A stretch of DNA of 64,000 bases, taken from positions 1-64,000 of the forward strand of contig JAAEZM010000004.1 in the NCBI GenBank assembly GCA_018222865.1. Reading direction: 5' to 3'. Made by a program: the position numbers and the translations under genes. Positions 54,638 to 63,292 of this stretch are shown here, piece after piece. The stretch comes from Alphaproteobacteria bacterium (GTDB lineage Bacteria; Pseudomonadota; Alphaproteobacteria; Caulobacterales; Maricaulaceae). Each line of letters opens with the position of its first letter. Position 1 is the stretch's first letter. The notes under the pieces are model-generated. The model saw nothing but the letters and a program-made list of their open reading frames with translations, did no database searches and had not been told where the DNA came from.

Positions 54638-56446
54638 ATGGCGCCACCACTTCTTACCTTACAAGGCATTCAACTCACCTATGGTGTGACCCCGCTTCTC
54701 GATGGGGCAGACCTCACGATTGAGGAAGGGGCACGCCTGTGCCTTGTCGGACGCAACGGGTCTGGCAAATCCACCTTGATGAAAGTCGCGGCCGGGCTTG
54801 TTGAACCCGATGATGGAGATGTTTTCGTCCATCCAGGCGCAACCATCCGTTATCTTGAACAAGACCCGGATTTGAGCAGTTTCAACTCGGTTATGGACTA
54901 TGTCCTCGCCGGCCTCGCCCCGGGCGATGAGGATTATCGCGCCGCCTACCTGCTCGAGCATCTGGGCCTGACCGGAGAGGAAAATCCGGCCCGCCTTTCA
55001 GGCGGTGAGGCGCGCCGCGCCGCCCTGGCCCGTGCGCTCGCGCCGGATCCGGATATTTTGCTGCTGGATGAGCCGACCAACCATCTCGACCTGCCGGCGA
55101 TTGAATGGTTGGAAGAAGAGCTCAAATCCATCCGCTCCGCCCTGGTCCTGATCAGTCACGACCGCCGCTTCCTTACCGACCTCTCCCGCGCTACCCTATG
55201 GCTTGATCGAGGCCAGACGCGCTTGCTCAACAAGGGTTTTGGCGATTTTGAAGCCTGGCGCGATGAAACACTTGAAGCTGAAGAGCTGGAAATGCACAAG
55301 CTCGATCGCAAGATCGTGCGCGAAGAGCATTGGCTGCGCTATGGGGTGACGGCGCGACGCAAGCGCAATGTCCGCCGCCTCGGCGAGTTACAGGAATTGC
55401 GCAAGACACGCGCAGAGCATCGCGGCCCTCAAGGCCAGGTCAAGCTCGAGGCCAGCACGGCCCAGGAAAGCGGCAAGCTGGTTTGTGAAGCGCGCGATAT
55501 CCAGAAGCGTTTTGGAGACCGGGTTATTATCCGCGACTTCTCGACCAAAATTGCTCGCGGCGCCCGCATTGGTCTGATTGGTCCAAATGGCGCCGGTAAA
55601 ACCACCTTGCTCAACATCCTCACGGGTGAGCTGGATCCCGATGGTGGCGATGTGCGCCTGGGCACCAAGCTGGAAACCGCAACGCTGGATCAAAAACGTG
55701 CGGTCTTGAAGCCGGACTGGACAGTGTCGGAAGCGCTGACCCAGGGCGGTGGCCACTTTGTCGAAGTGAACGGTTCGAAGAAGCATGTTATTGCTTATAT
55801 GAAGGATTTCCTCTTCGCGCCCGAACAGTCCAATACGCCGGTCGAGGTTCTGTCCGGCGGCGAGAAGGCTCGCCTCATGCTTGCCCGAGCTCTCGCACTC
55901 CCGTCAAACCTGCTCATCCTTGACGAGCCGACCAATGATCTCGATCTTGAAACGCTCGACCTCCTCCAGGACCTGATCTCAGGGTATGACGGCACGGTCT
56001 TCCTCGTCTCTCACGATCGCGACTTCCTTGACCGGACATGTAGCTCTGTCCTCATTGCTGAGGGCGATGGCCGCTGGACCGAATATGCGGGTGGCTATTC
56101 TGACATGGTCGCGCTGCGTGGCTATGGTGTTGCCAAACCGGAAGCGCTTGAAACCCAGCGCAAACCGCAAAGCGAAACCGCGACAAAACCCGCCGAGCCC
56201 AAACCTGAACGCAAGCGCATGGCGAATAAGGATCGCTACGCGCTTAAACTCCTGCCCGGTGAGATCGACGCGCTTAGCGACAAGATCACGGCCCTGGAAA
56301 CCCAGCTCGCAGACCCTGCACTCTTCAATGACAGTGCAAAATTCGCACGCGTATCCCAGGAACTGGCCGACGCTATGGAAGCACGTTCCGAAAAAGAAGA
56401 CCGCTGGCTGGAACTGGAAGCCCTGCGCGAGGAAATCGAGGGCTAG
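54638..56446 (+). CDS. uup: ABC-F ATPase, Uup-like
   Basis: 602 aa with two ABC cassettes: Walker A GRNGSGKST (about 38) and GPNGAGKTT (about 317), signatures LSGGEARRA and LSGGEKARL, Walker B LLLDEPTNHLD and LILDEPTNDLD. The C-terminal 70 residues form a charged coiled coil (ALSDKITALETQLAD) as in Uup, which acts on ribosomes or DNA rather than in transport. No membrane partner. Confidence 0.9.
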   Translation: MAPPLLTLQGIQLTYGVTPLLDGADLTIEEGARLCLVGRNGSGKSTLMKVAAGLVEPDDGDVFVHPGATIRYLEQDPDLSSFNSVMDYVLAGLAPGDEDYRAAYLLEHLGLTGEENPARLSGGEARRAALARALAPDPDILLLDEPTNHLDLPAIEWLEEELKSIRSALVLISHDRRFLTDLSRATLWLDRGQTRLLNKGFGDFEAWRDETLEAEELEMHKLDRKIVREEHWLRYGVTARRKRNVRRLGELQELRKTRAEHRGPQGQVKLEASTAQESGKLVCEARDIQKRFGDRVIIRDFSTKIARGARIGLIGPNGAGKTTLLNILTGELDPDGGDVRLGTKLETATLDQKRAVLKPDWTVSEALTQGGGHFVEVNGSKKHVIAYMKDFLFAPEQSNTPVEVLSGGEKARLMLARALALPSNLLILDEPTNDLDLETLDLLQDLISGYDGTVFLVSHDRDFLDRTCSSVLIAEGDGRWTEYAGGYSDMVALRGYGVAKPEALETQRKPQSETATKPAEPKPERKRMANKDRYALKLLPGEIDALSDKITALETQLADPALFNDSAKFARVSQELADAMEARSEKEDRWLELEALREEIEG

Positions 56447-56477
56447 CGGATCCGGTTTGAGGCCATCAATCGCGCCC

Positions 56478-56990
56478 TTAAAGCTGAACCACCTCATCCG
56501 TTTTGTGCCGCCAAGCGGCGCGAGTATAAACCGAGATGGATAAGTCTACATCGAGACTTACGACGCGCGTGATCGCGGTCAACGCGGCGCTGATCCGATC
56601 GGACTCTGAGTAGGACGCTGCGACCAGCGAGATCAGTTCACACTGAAAGAAATTATAGCCGGCAATATAAAGATAAGGCGCAACGCCGCGATTAAAGTGC
56701 GCCTCGCCAATTGCGAGCGCCCGGGCGGCATAAGTTTCATCCAGATCGCCACTCAGGAGCGATTGCCAATGGCTCATCTGCCTGGTTTTCAGAGGACCTA
56801 GGGACGGCATTCGGCTGAACACGCGCTCCGCTTCAGAGAAACGCTGCATGTGCGTATAGAAGTCTTCCGTTATCTGCGGCAGCGCAACGGTAAGTTTCGG
56901 CTCTACGCTCTCTAGGGCCGCTTTGGTATCGGCATTTATGCCCAGCATGGCCTTTTTTCGCTTGAGAAGCTTCGACAGTTTTTCCGACAC
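56478..56990 (-). CDS. Standalone protoglobin (globin-coupled sensor domain without output)
   Basis: 170 aa. The HWQSLLSGDLDETYAAR region and GEAHFNRGVAPYLYIAGYN match the protoglobin/globin-coupled sensor fold, with His98 as the likely proximal haem ligand. The usual C-terminal output (methyl-accepting or cyclase domain) is absent. It follows a STAS-domain gene in the same orientation with a 100-nt gap. Probably a gas or redox sensor acting through a partner. Confidence 0.8.
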   Translation of the reverse strand: MSEKLSKLLKRKKAMLGINADTKAALESVEPKLTVALPQITEDFYTHMQRFSEAERVFSRMPSLGPLKTRQMSHWQSLLSGDLDETYAARALAIGEAHFNRGVAPYLYIAGYNFFQCELISLVAASYSESDRISAALTAITRVVSLDVDLSISVYTRAAWRHKTDEVVQL

Positions 56991-57090
56991 GCTCGTTCGC
57001 TTTCAAAATCTAAGAGGGAGGTTTGCCGGCACGAAAACGATTGGATCGTCCGGCGTCATGAGGTGAGCGCGCCCCGCTAAGTCCGGGCAC

Positions 57091-57468
57091 TCATTGAAAT
57101 CTCGAACCGGTCTTGAAAGCGCACTGCCTGTCTGAGCAAGACTTTGAAATCGATTGACCATTATCGCCATCGACAGAGCTTGTTTGCAGCATCGGACACC
57201 AGTTGAAAACCTGCTGTGTTTTTGCCGAAACACCACTTAGGCAAAGCTCGATCCCGCGCCGGCGCGCCGCATCACTCAGGATGAGCAACATGCCAATTCC
57301 TGCGGGATCCGTGATGTCCATATCCGACAAGTTCAAATGGACGCGGCGCCCGTCATATCGCTCCAATTCGTCGACAGCAGTCTTGAACGTTGCATAATCC
57401 TCAAAGCGCAACGATCCGCTCATCTCAATATTCAGATCTTCTTCTTTTAAAATATAAGTAGTAAGCAT
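57091..57468 (-). CDS. STAS-domain protein lacking the phospho-acceptor serine
   Basis: 125 aa. Residues 8-100 match STAS (anti-sigma-factor-antagonist) domains: SGSLRFEDYATFKTAVDEL, VHLNLSDMDITDPAGIGML. The position held by DSSG in SpoIIAA is DPAG (residues 54-57), so the usual phosphorylated Ser is Ala. The last 30 residues are a Ser/Asp-rich tail not typical of the family. The ATG at 57468 is preferred to GTG 57480. Upstream is AT-rich. Confidence 0.75.
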   Translation of the reverse strand: MLTTYILKEEDLNIEMSGSLRFEDYATFKTAVDELERYDGRRVHLNLSDMDITDPAGIGMLLILSDAARRRGIELCLSGVSAKTQQVFNWCPMLQTSSVDGDNGQSISKSCSDRQCAFKTGSRFQ

Positions 57469-57607
57469 TTCTATTCTCACCCGCTTATTTTAATTAGGTG
57501 GAATAAATCGTCTACAATTCAATAACCATCTTTACTTTTATTATAAAAGAAGCATTCCTGTACTACTAAGCAACAGACCCCAGCCACCCGGCCTCGAGCG
57601 CGCACAC

Positions 57608-57639
57608 AAAAGGCGGAGACCAGCTGGTCTCCGCCTTTT
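57608..57639. terminator. Terminator of the M14 peptidase gene
   Basis: A perfect 32-nt palindrome (57608-57623 with 57624-57639), T4 at the end on either strand. It lies 80 nt after the M14 peptidase stop. It may also bound the STAS gene's promoter region. Confidence 0.75.
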
Positions 57640-57719
57640 GCTGCCCTCTTGGACAGGCGTCTCAACTCAACGCTGGGCGCTCACGCGCCAACGCCGGTGG
57701 TGATGCGTCGAGCTCTTTG

Positions 57720-60383
57720 CTAGCGCAGAACGCTGGAATGGGCCGGCCCAAGCAGGACGGCATTGAGCAACATCAGATCCAGACCTTCGATATACGCCCG
57801 GGTGGTGGGAGACTGGGTGAAGCCAATCACATGACCACGGCCCATACGACGTTGAACCACGAAAGGCTTCTGGGCCAGCTGATCGGTGAACTCATCCCAT
57901 GCAAAACCACCCGCCAGGACCTCGTCGGCCTCAGCAAAGCGCACCGCCGTCACCGCCGCATCCACCGGAACGGGAGCGAAAATGTTCGAGCCTGTGACGA
58001 GCGCCGCGGCTCCATTTTCATAGCCAGAGCTCATCCAGGCATCCGGATTGGCTTCAACATAGAATAAGGCACCGGGCGACCGTTCCGGCATGGTGCCCGC
58101 TTCCGCCTCACGCGCTTCGCGCTCGTCATCATTGGCCAGAATGACACCATCGACCGTATCCGCGTCACCATCCTGTGCATCACGCGGCGTATCCGCAGCA
58201 CGTTCGCGCTGGAGCGGCAGGAAAGAGCTATCGCCTTCGGACATCCAGCGAACAGCATCGCCCAGGCCGACCAACGTACCGCCATCACGGACAAAACGGG
58301 TCAATGCCTCACGGCCAGCTGAGCCGAGCGTACTGGAATAGCTCGGGAAACCTTGTTCCGGCAGAAGGATGACGTCATAGCGGCTCAGATCCGCTCGGGA
58401 CATGGAGCGGGCCCGAATAATCGTCACCGGCTGGCCGTAACGCTGCTCCAGCACATAACGGGTCGCGCCGGCAGACAGGGCCGATGTGCCCTCATCCCAG
58501 GCCATAGCCACACGCGGCGCAATCATCTGATGGAAGAGGTTGGATCCCGGATTAGGGCCTTCATCCACCCAGCTCGAGGCCATCGGCACAAGAGCAGCAC
58601 CATGCTCCCGCGCCAGACGGTTGATGGTGAAATCGAGCTCTGGCGGTGCACCATGACGGATCACCACAGCCGAACCGGCCGGGAAGACGTCATCGCCGAT
58701 GCGGAATTCAGCCTCAGAGGTCCGCACAGCAATGCCCTCGCGCAGGAGGTCAAGAATGAGAGCAGCCTGCCCGGCATCCGTCCACGCAATGGCATAGCCA
58801 TAAGACGCATCACCGGATGCAATCTGGCTGGGCACAGCATCATCCGCGCCCACACGCGAACCGGTCACCCCGGGTGCGCGGCGACAAAGCGTGTGATCAA
58901 TATTATGCATCAGCGGCAAGGACCAGGCGGTCACATCATACAGCTCAAGCCCCAGCCCGCGCTCACGGCGCTCCTCCTGGACCTCCATGAAGTCCGCTGG
59001 CAATTCAGTTGTCGGCTCGAGAAGCGTGCGCGCCAGACGACCCGCGGCCTGATCGAACCGCACCAGGAAGGCACCATCTTCAAAGCGCGCGCCGCAGAGC
59101 GCTTGGCCGCCCTCGAGACGCTGGACCTCAATACCCTGACGCGCCAGGGATCGTGCCAGACGCTCCGAATTCCACGGATTGGACGCCCGGTCGAGCACGA
59201 TGGCTTCATCCCCGCCATCCACGAAACTGCCGCGGCGGAAATCGACGAAATTGCGCAGGAAGAACTCACGATTCTGGGCCACAGCCTCGGCGGTGGAGAC
59301 AGACGCGACGAAATTTCGATCCACCCCATCGGCATAAGTCAGCAGTGAGCCGTCCTGACGGCGCCAGACCAGGCCGCGCGGCGATCCTTGTTCATAGGTC
59401 ATCGCGACCGCGCCCTGCATGGTCGGCCACATATCGCCATAGCCAGGATAGAAGGCGTCAAAAATCTCGCGCGTGAAGAAGTCATAGCCGAGCTGATCGA
59501 AATAGCGCCCGTTATTGCGGCCGATGATTTCCTGCGCGGCGCGTTGCGCTTCAGAGATATGCGGGTTGAAGGGATCAGCAGACGGCGCGAAGAAATACGA
59601 GCTGTCACCGCCCATTTCATGCGAGTCGACAACAGCCTGCGGAAACCAGCGCAGCATTTCGCGCACCCGACCTTGGGTCTCTGGCTGGCTCATCGTGAAC
59701 CAGTCTCGATTGAGGTCGAAGAGATAATGGTTCATCCGCCCGCGCGGCCAGGGCTGTTCATGCTCAACAGCCGCCCGGTCCGCTTGAGGCTCCAGCCCCA
59801 GTGCATTTTGAAAACCATGGACGAAGCGCGCCCGGCCATCAGGGTTCTGGTCCGGATCAATGATCACAAGTGTATTGTCCAGGATGGCCTCAACAGTGGG
59901 ATCATTCTGGGCTGCCAGAAGATGATAGGCTGTGCGGATGCCGGCATCACCCGGTGTGATCTCGTCGCCGTGTACGCCATAGCCCAGCCAGACGATGGCC
60001 GGCTGCTCACTGATAATCGCGTCGAGCTGCGCCGCGCTTTGTGTTTGCGGGAAAGCCAAGCTCTGCATATTGGCCTGGATCTCATCCATCCGCGCCAGCA
60101 TTTCCGCACTTCCGATCACAGCATAGGACAGCGTACGTCCTTGCCAGCTGGTCGCATATTCAAAGACCCGGATCCTCTCCGGCGCCGCGGTTTCAAGCAC
60201 CCGTAAATAGGCCTGCAGGTCTTCAGGCGGGGTGATGACTTCACCAAAATCATAGCCCGCAAAGCTCTCCATATCCGGAATAGACGGATCATAACTGACC
60301 TCAAGCGGCGTTGATTGCGCCTGAGCCGAGGCACTCAACAGTACCAGAGCGCCAGAAACGGCTGAAATGAGCGTGCGGATCAT
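57720..60383 (-). CDS. M14-family zinc carboxypeptidase-like protein, secreted
   Basis: 887 aa. Signal peptide (about 1-22, ending AQA). The M14 zinc site is in VHGDEITPGDAG (His-x-x-Glu) and a later DSHEMGGDSSYF histidine. LNRDWFTMSQPET is a further M14 block. The C-terminal half (about 480-887) resembles a class-I glutamine-amidotransferase-like/beta-sandwich region of large bacterial M14 proteins (GGTLVGLGDAVRW). Periplasmic or outer-surface carboxypeptidase, possibly on peptidoglycan or peptides. GGGGGAG precedes the ATG. Confidence 0.85.
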   Translation of the reverse strand: MIRTLISAVSGALVLLSASAQAQSTPLEVSYDPSIPDMESFAGYDFGEVITPPEDLQAYLRVLETAAPERIRVFEYATSWQGRTLSYAVIGSAEMLARMDEIQANMQSLAFPQTQSAAQLDAIISEQPAIVWLGYGVHGDEITPGDAGIRTAYHLLAAQNDPTVEAILDNTLVIIDPDQNPDGRARFVHGFQNALGLEPQADRAAVEHEQPWPRGRMNHYLFDLNRDWFTMSQPETQGRVREMLRWFPQAVVDSHEMGGDSSYFFAPSADPFNPHISEAQRAAQEIIGRNNGRYFDQLGYDFFTREIFDAFYPGYGDMWPTMQGAVAMTYEQGSPRGLVWRRQDGSLLTYADGVDRNFVASVSTAEAVAQNREFFLRNFVDFRRGSFVDGGDEAIVLDRASNPWNSERLARSLARQGIEVQRLEGGQALCGARFEDGAFLVRFDQAAGRLARTLLEPTTELPADFMEVQEERRERGLGLELYDVTAWSLPLMHNIDHTLCRRAPGVTGSRVGADDAVPSQIASGDASYGYAIAWTDAGQAALILDLLREGIAVRTSEAEFRIGDDVFPAGSAVVIRHGAPPELDFTINRLAREHGAALVPMASSWVDEGPNPGSNLFHQMIAPRVAMAWDEGTSALSAGATRYVLEQRYGQPVTIIRARSMSRADLSRYDVILLPEQGFPSYSSTLGSAGREALTRFVRDGGTLVGLGDAVRWMSEGDSSFLPLQRERAADTPRDAQDGDADTVDGVILANDDEREAREAEAGTMPERSPGALFYVEANPDAWMSSGYENGAAALVTGSNIFAPVPVDAAVTAVRFAEADEVLAGGFAWDEFTDQLAQKPFVVQRRMGRGHVIGFTQSPTTRAYIEGLDLMLLNAVLLGPAHSSVLR

Positions 60384-60456
60384 AAAACTCCCCCAAGAAG
60401 AAACGGCGCCGCAAGGTAAACCGGACTCGGGCCTTGAAGCAAAGGTGATCGGTGAA

Positions 60457-62475
60457 TTAGGGCGTCACAATCGCAAAGCCCGGATCTGGCTGCTCCAAAA
60501 GGGCGAAAAAGCCCAGGAGCGCACCGCGATCACCCTCAACAGCGAAGTCGGATGATGAAATCATGTCGAACAACCCCGCCTCCTGCTGAATAAGCCGCAG
60601 CCAGAAGGCGCGCGTGACCGATACTCGCGCATCGACATCCAGCGGGGTATCCTCGGCATATGAACGCATGACCCCGTTGGAGATCTCAATGGTGAAGGTT
60701 TCACCCGTATCGGTGAAGTCGAACACAAAACGGCGCTCCAGATCTGCTGCAGCAAGGCCATCCAGACGGGTCGCCATGGCCTGGAAGAACATCTCCAGCG
60801 GAATAGCGTTGAGAATATCATCGCTGGCATCGGTCACATCGCGCGTGGAAATCCCGTGTCTGAGTTCATACGCCCCCGCGAGATAGACGTTCCGCCAGGG
60901 CCCCGACTCCGCTAGATAACCCATCTGCTCATAGGCGCGCGCCAATACTTCACGTGCCGTGTCGCTGTTCGGCTCTGCAAAAACTGCATGCTGGGCCAGC
61001 TCCGCTGACCAGCGATAATCTCCCGCATCGAACGCCGTCCGGGCTGCATCCAGCGTGGCCTCAAGTCCGCCAAAGGCCTCGACATAACGCACAGCTGCTT
61101 CGGTGCGCGGCACCGGGTTCAGATTGGCCGGGACACCGTCGAACCAGCCGAAATAGCGTTGATAGACAGCGCGGGAGTTATGCCGAAGGGTGCCGTAATA
61201 ACCGCGGATGGAGAAGGTGTTTTCCAAAGATGTTGGCAGGGCGATTGTTTCGGCGATCTCGTCCGGCCGGAGCCCCTGAGCCGCCAGCCGCAGCGTCTGA
61301 TCATGGATGTATTTGTAGATGTCGCGCTGCGCTTCGAGATAATCGATCACCTCTTCACGCCCCCAAACGGGCCAGTGGTGCGAGTTGAAGATCACATCCG
61401 TCCGGTCCGCGAAGAGGCGGCGCGCATCATCGATCGCGCTGGACCATGCAATCGCGTCACGGACCTGAGCCCCGCGCAAAGTGTAGAGATTATGCATATT
61501 GCGTGAGACGATTTCGGCGCCGCACCAGGCGTTGAAATCAGGGAAGAACACGGTGAGTTCCGCCGGCGCTTCCGTATGAGGCGCGAACTGAAACTCCATT
61601 CGCACACCACCGAATTCGAGCGTCTGCCCGGTCTCATCGATAATATGCGACGGCGTGCCGATCGTATGCGTGCCAATCGCCGGATGCTTACCCAGGCCCG
61701 AGCCAACCTGTCCGCGCGGAGAGAAAGGCAAATCCAGCCCATACATATAGCCAGCTCTGCGTCCCATCACGATGCCCGCGACGACATTCTCGCTCACCGC
61801 TTCGTGCAGAAAACCGGCCGGTGCGATCAAAGCGACCTCGCCGGACGCAATGGCGTCTGCATCGACCACTCCGGCCAGACCGCCAAAATGATCGATATGA
61901 CTATGGGTGAGAATAACCGCGCTGATCGGGCGCTCGCCCAGCTCCTGATTGACCAGATCCATCGCCACGCGCGCGGTCTCGACAGAGGTCAATGGGTCGA
62001 TAATGATCCGCCCCTCCGGCCCCTCGATGATCGACATGTTGGACAGGTCATACCCCCGAACCTGGTAAATCCCGGGCGTCACCTCGAAGAGACCATGAAT
62101 ACTGTTCAAACTGGCCTGGCGCCAGAAACTGGGATTGACGCTGCCCAGGCGCTCGCCTTCAAGAAAGGAATAATCCTCTGGACGCCAGATGCGCTCACCG
62201 CTTTCGGAACGGATATCCAGATCCGGCAAAGTGGCGATAAAGCCCCGGCGAGCGAGCTCGTAATCCGCCTCATCCGCGAAAATCGGATGCGCCGCGACTT
62301 CACCCTGACGGGCCAGCGTTGCCTCTGTTGGCGCTCGAAAGCCCGCGGCATCCACTTCGGCTCCGGGATCGAACACCAAGCTATCCTGTGGCGCGGGCGC
62401 TTCACCGCATGCAGACAGAGCAAATAATAATCCCGCAGAAACAATTAGATGCTGTGTGGCGGACTGTTTTTTCAT
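60457..62475 (-). CDS. Alkyl-sulfatase-like metallo-beta-lactamase-fold lipoprotein (SdsA1/BDS1 type)
   Basis: 672 aa. Lipoprotein signal with lipobox LSAC. Metallo-beta-lactamase fold with THSHIDHFGG (dinuclear zinc), followed by a dimerisation region and a C-terminal SCP2-like domain (about 560-670), as in SdsA1 alkylsulfatase. The family cleaves primary or secondary alkyl sulfates such as SDS. The ATG at 62475 follows GGGGGAGG; the nine extra upstream codons are not needed. The nearest regulator is the divergent Crp/Fnr gene. Confidence 0.87.
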   Translation of the reverse strand: MKKQSATQHLIVSAGLLFALSACGEAPAPQDSLVFDPGAEVDAAGFRAPTEATLARQGEVAAHPIFADEADYELARRGFIATLPDLDIRSESGERIWRPEDYSFLEGERLGSVNPSFWRQASLNSIHGLFEVTPGIYQVRGYDLSNMSIIEGPEGRIIIDPLTSVETARVAMDLVNQELGERPISAVILTHSHIDHFGGLAGVVDADAIASGEVALIAPAGFLHEAVSENVVAGIVMGRRAGYMYGLDLPFSPRGQVGSGLGKHPAIGTHTIGTPSHIIDETGQTLEFGGVRMEFQFAPHTEAPAELTVFFPDFNAWCGAEIVSRNMHNLYTLRGAQVRDAIAWSSAIDDARRLFADRTDVIFNSHHWPVWGREEVIDYLEAQRDIYKYIHDQTLRLAAQGLRPDEIAETIALPTSLENTFSIRGYYGTLRHNSRAVYQRYFGWFDGVPANLNPVPRTEAAVRYVEAFGGLEATLDAARTAFDAGDYRWSAELAQHAVFAEPNSDTAREVLARAYEQMGYLAESGPWRNVYLAGAYELRHGISTRDVTDASDDILNAIPLEMFFQAMATRLDGLAAADLERRFVFDFTDTGETFTIEISNGVMRSYAEDTPLDVDARVSVTRAFWLRLIQQEAGLFDMISSSDFAVEGDRGALLGFFALLEQPDPGFAIVTP

Positions 62476-62546
62476 CGTCCGTCCTCCCCCTTTTATCGGC
62501 AACCACCCGACATGCTGGGCAGAGACGGGAGCAAGCGCAAGTCCCT

Positions 62547-62575
62547 ATTTCGCCAAACGAAATGCCCAGTATAAT
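62547..62575 (+). promoter_or_regulatory. Candidate promoter and operator of the Crp/Fnr gene
   Basis: TATAAT at 62570-62575 with the inverted repeat ATTTCG-CCAAA-CGAAAT at 62547-62563 occupying its -35 position. A bound regulator would affect this promoter and perhaps the divergent sulfatase gene. The repeat does not match the Crp or Fnr consensus half-sites closely. Confidence 0.4.
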
Positions 62576-62614
62576 CACAAGCTGACCATCCCGAGATTGC
62601 CAGGAGCCTGTCGC

Positions 62615-63292
62615 GTGGACGCACAATATCTGTGGAACCGGACCTTCACGACGCTGGGCCTGGATGATGCCCAAGCTCGCGCCGCGATGATCGAGCGCGG
62701 CGAATTGCGGCGCATCGACGCCGATAAGACATTGATCGCACAATCTGATGATGATGATCAGGTCTACTTCCTGCTGGAAGGCCGGGCTCGCGTGGTCCTC
62801 TTTTCCGCGCGCGGACATGAGGTCTGGGTCGACAATCTGGAAACCGGTGCCGTGATTGGAGAGATCGCAGCCTTGACCGGTCATAAGAGAACCAGCGGAA
62901 TTGTCGCGGAGACGCTATGCGTTGTGGCGAGTTTTTCCAGCAATTCCTTCAAAACGCTCTTGCTCGAATTCGGCAGTATCGGCTTGGCGTTGTCGACATC
63001 ACTCGCCAATCGGGTCCACACGACGACACGCCGCATGTTCGAACTTTCCGCCATGACGGCCAAAGGGCGGGTTTATGGCGAACTCCTGCGCATTGCCGAG
63101 CCGATGGAAGAATCTGGCGTCTTGATCATCAAGCCGCTGCCCAATCTCGCCGGGCTGGCCAAGCGTGTGAGCACCACGCGCGAGACGGTTTCGCGCGCTA
63201 TCACGGAGCTGGAGGAGAAAAAGCTCCTGCAGCGTGCCGATGACAGTTTCCTGCTTATCGACCCAGACCAGCTCGGACGTTTACAGAAATGA
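62615..63292 (+). CDS. Crp/Fnr-family transcription regulator
   Basis: 225 aa. Cyclic-nucleotide-binding-like domain (about 15-125: VYFLLEGRARVVLFS, GAVIGEIAALTGHKR) and HTH_Crp domain (about 145-220: NLAGLAKRVSTTRETVSRAITELEEKKLL). The cNMP phosphate cassette (GE...R-A) is retained in part (GEIAALTGHKRTS). No FNR-type cysteine cluster at the N-terminus. GTG start at 62615 with AGGAG 8 nt before it. A cyclase-type gene is convergent with it, which fits cAMP as ligand. Confidence 0.85.
   Translation: MDAQYLWNRTFTTLGLDDAQARAAMIERGELRRIDADKTLIAQSDDDDQVYFLLEGRARVVLFSARGHEVWVDNLETGAVIGEIAALTGHKRTSGIVAETLCVVASFSSNSFKTLLLEFGSIGLALSTSLANRVHTTTRRMFELSAMTAKGRVYGELLRIAEPMEESGVLIIKPLPNLAGLAKRVSTTRETVSRAITELEEKKLLQRADDSFLLIDPDQLGRLQK

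Noticed and set aside
57003..57236. 77-codon minus-strand frame over the end of the STAS gene, possible frameshifted remnant
   Set aside because: No homology visible, no ribosome site; it also overlaps the STAS tail in another frame without continuing any domain.
62456..62614. Longer N-terminus for the Crp/Fnr protein
   Set aside because: It would cover the divergent promoter, the TATAAT box and the sulfatase start; the GTG at 62615 has a good ribosome site and gives normal family length.
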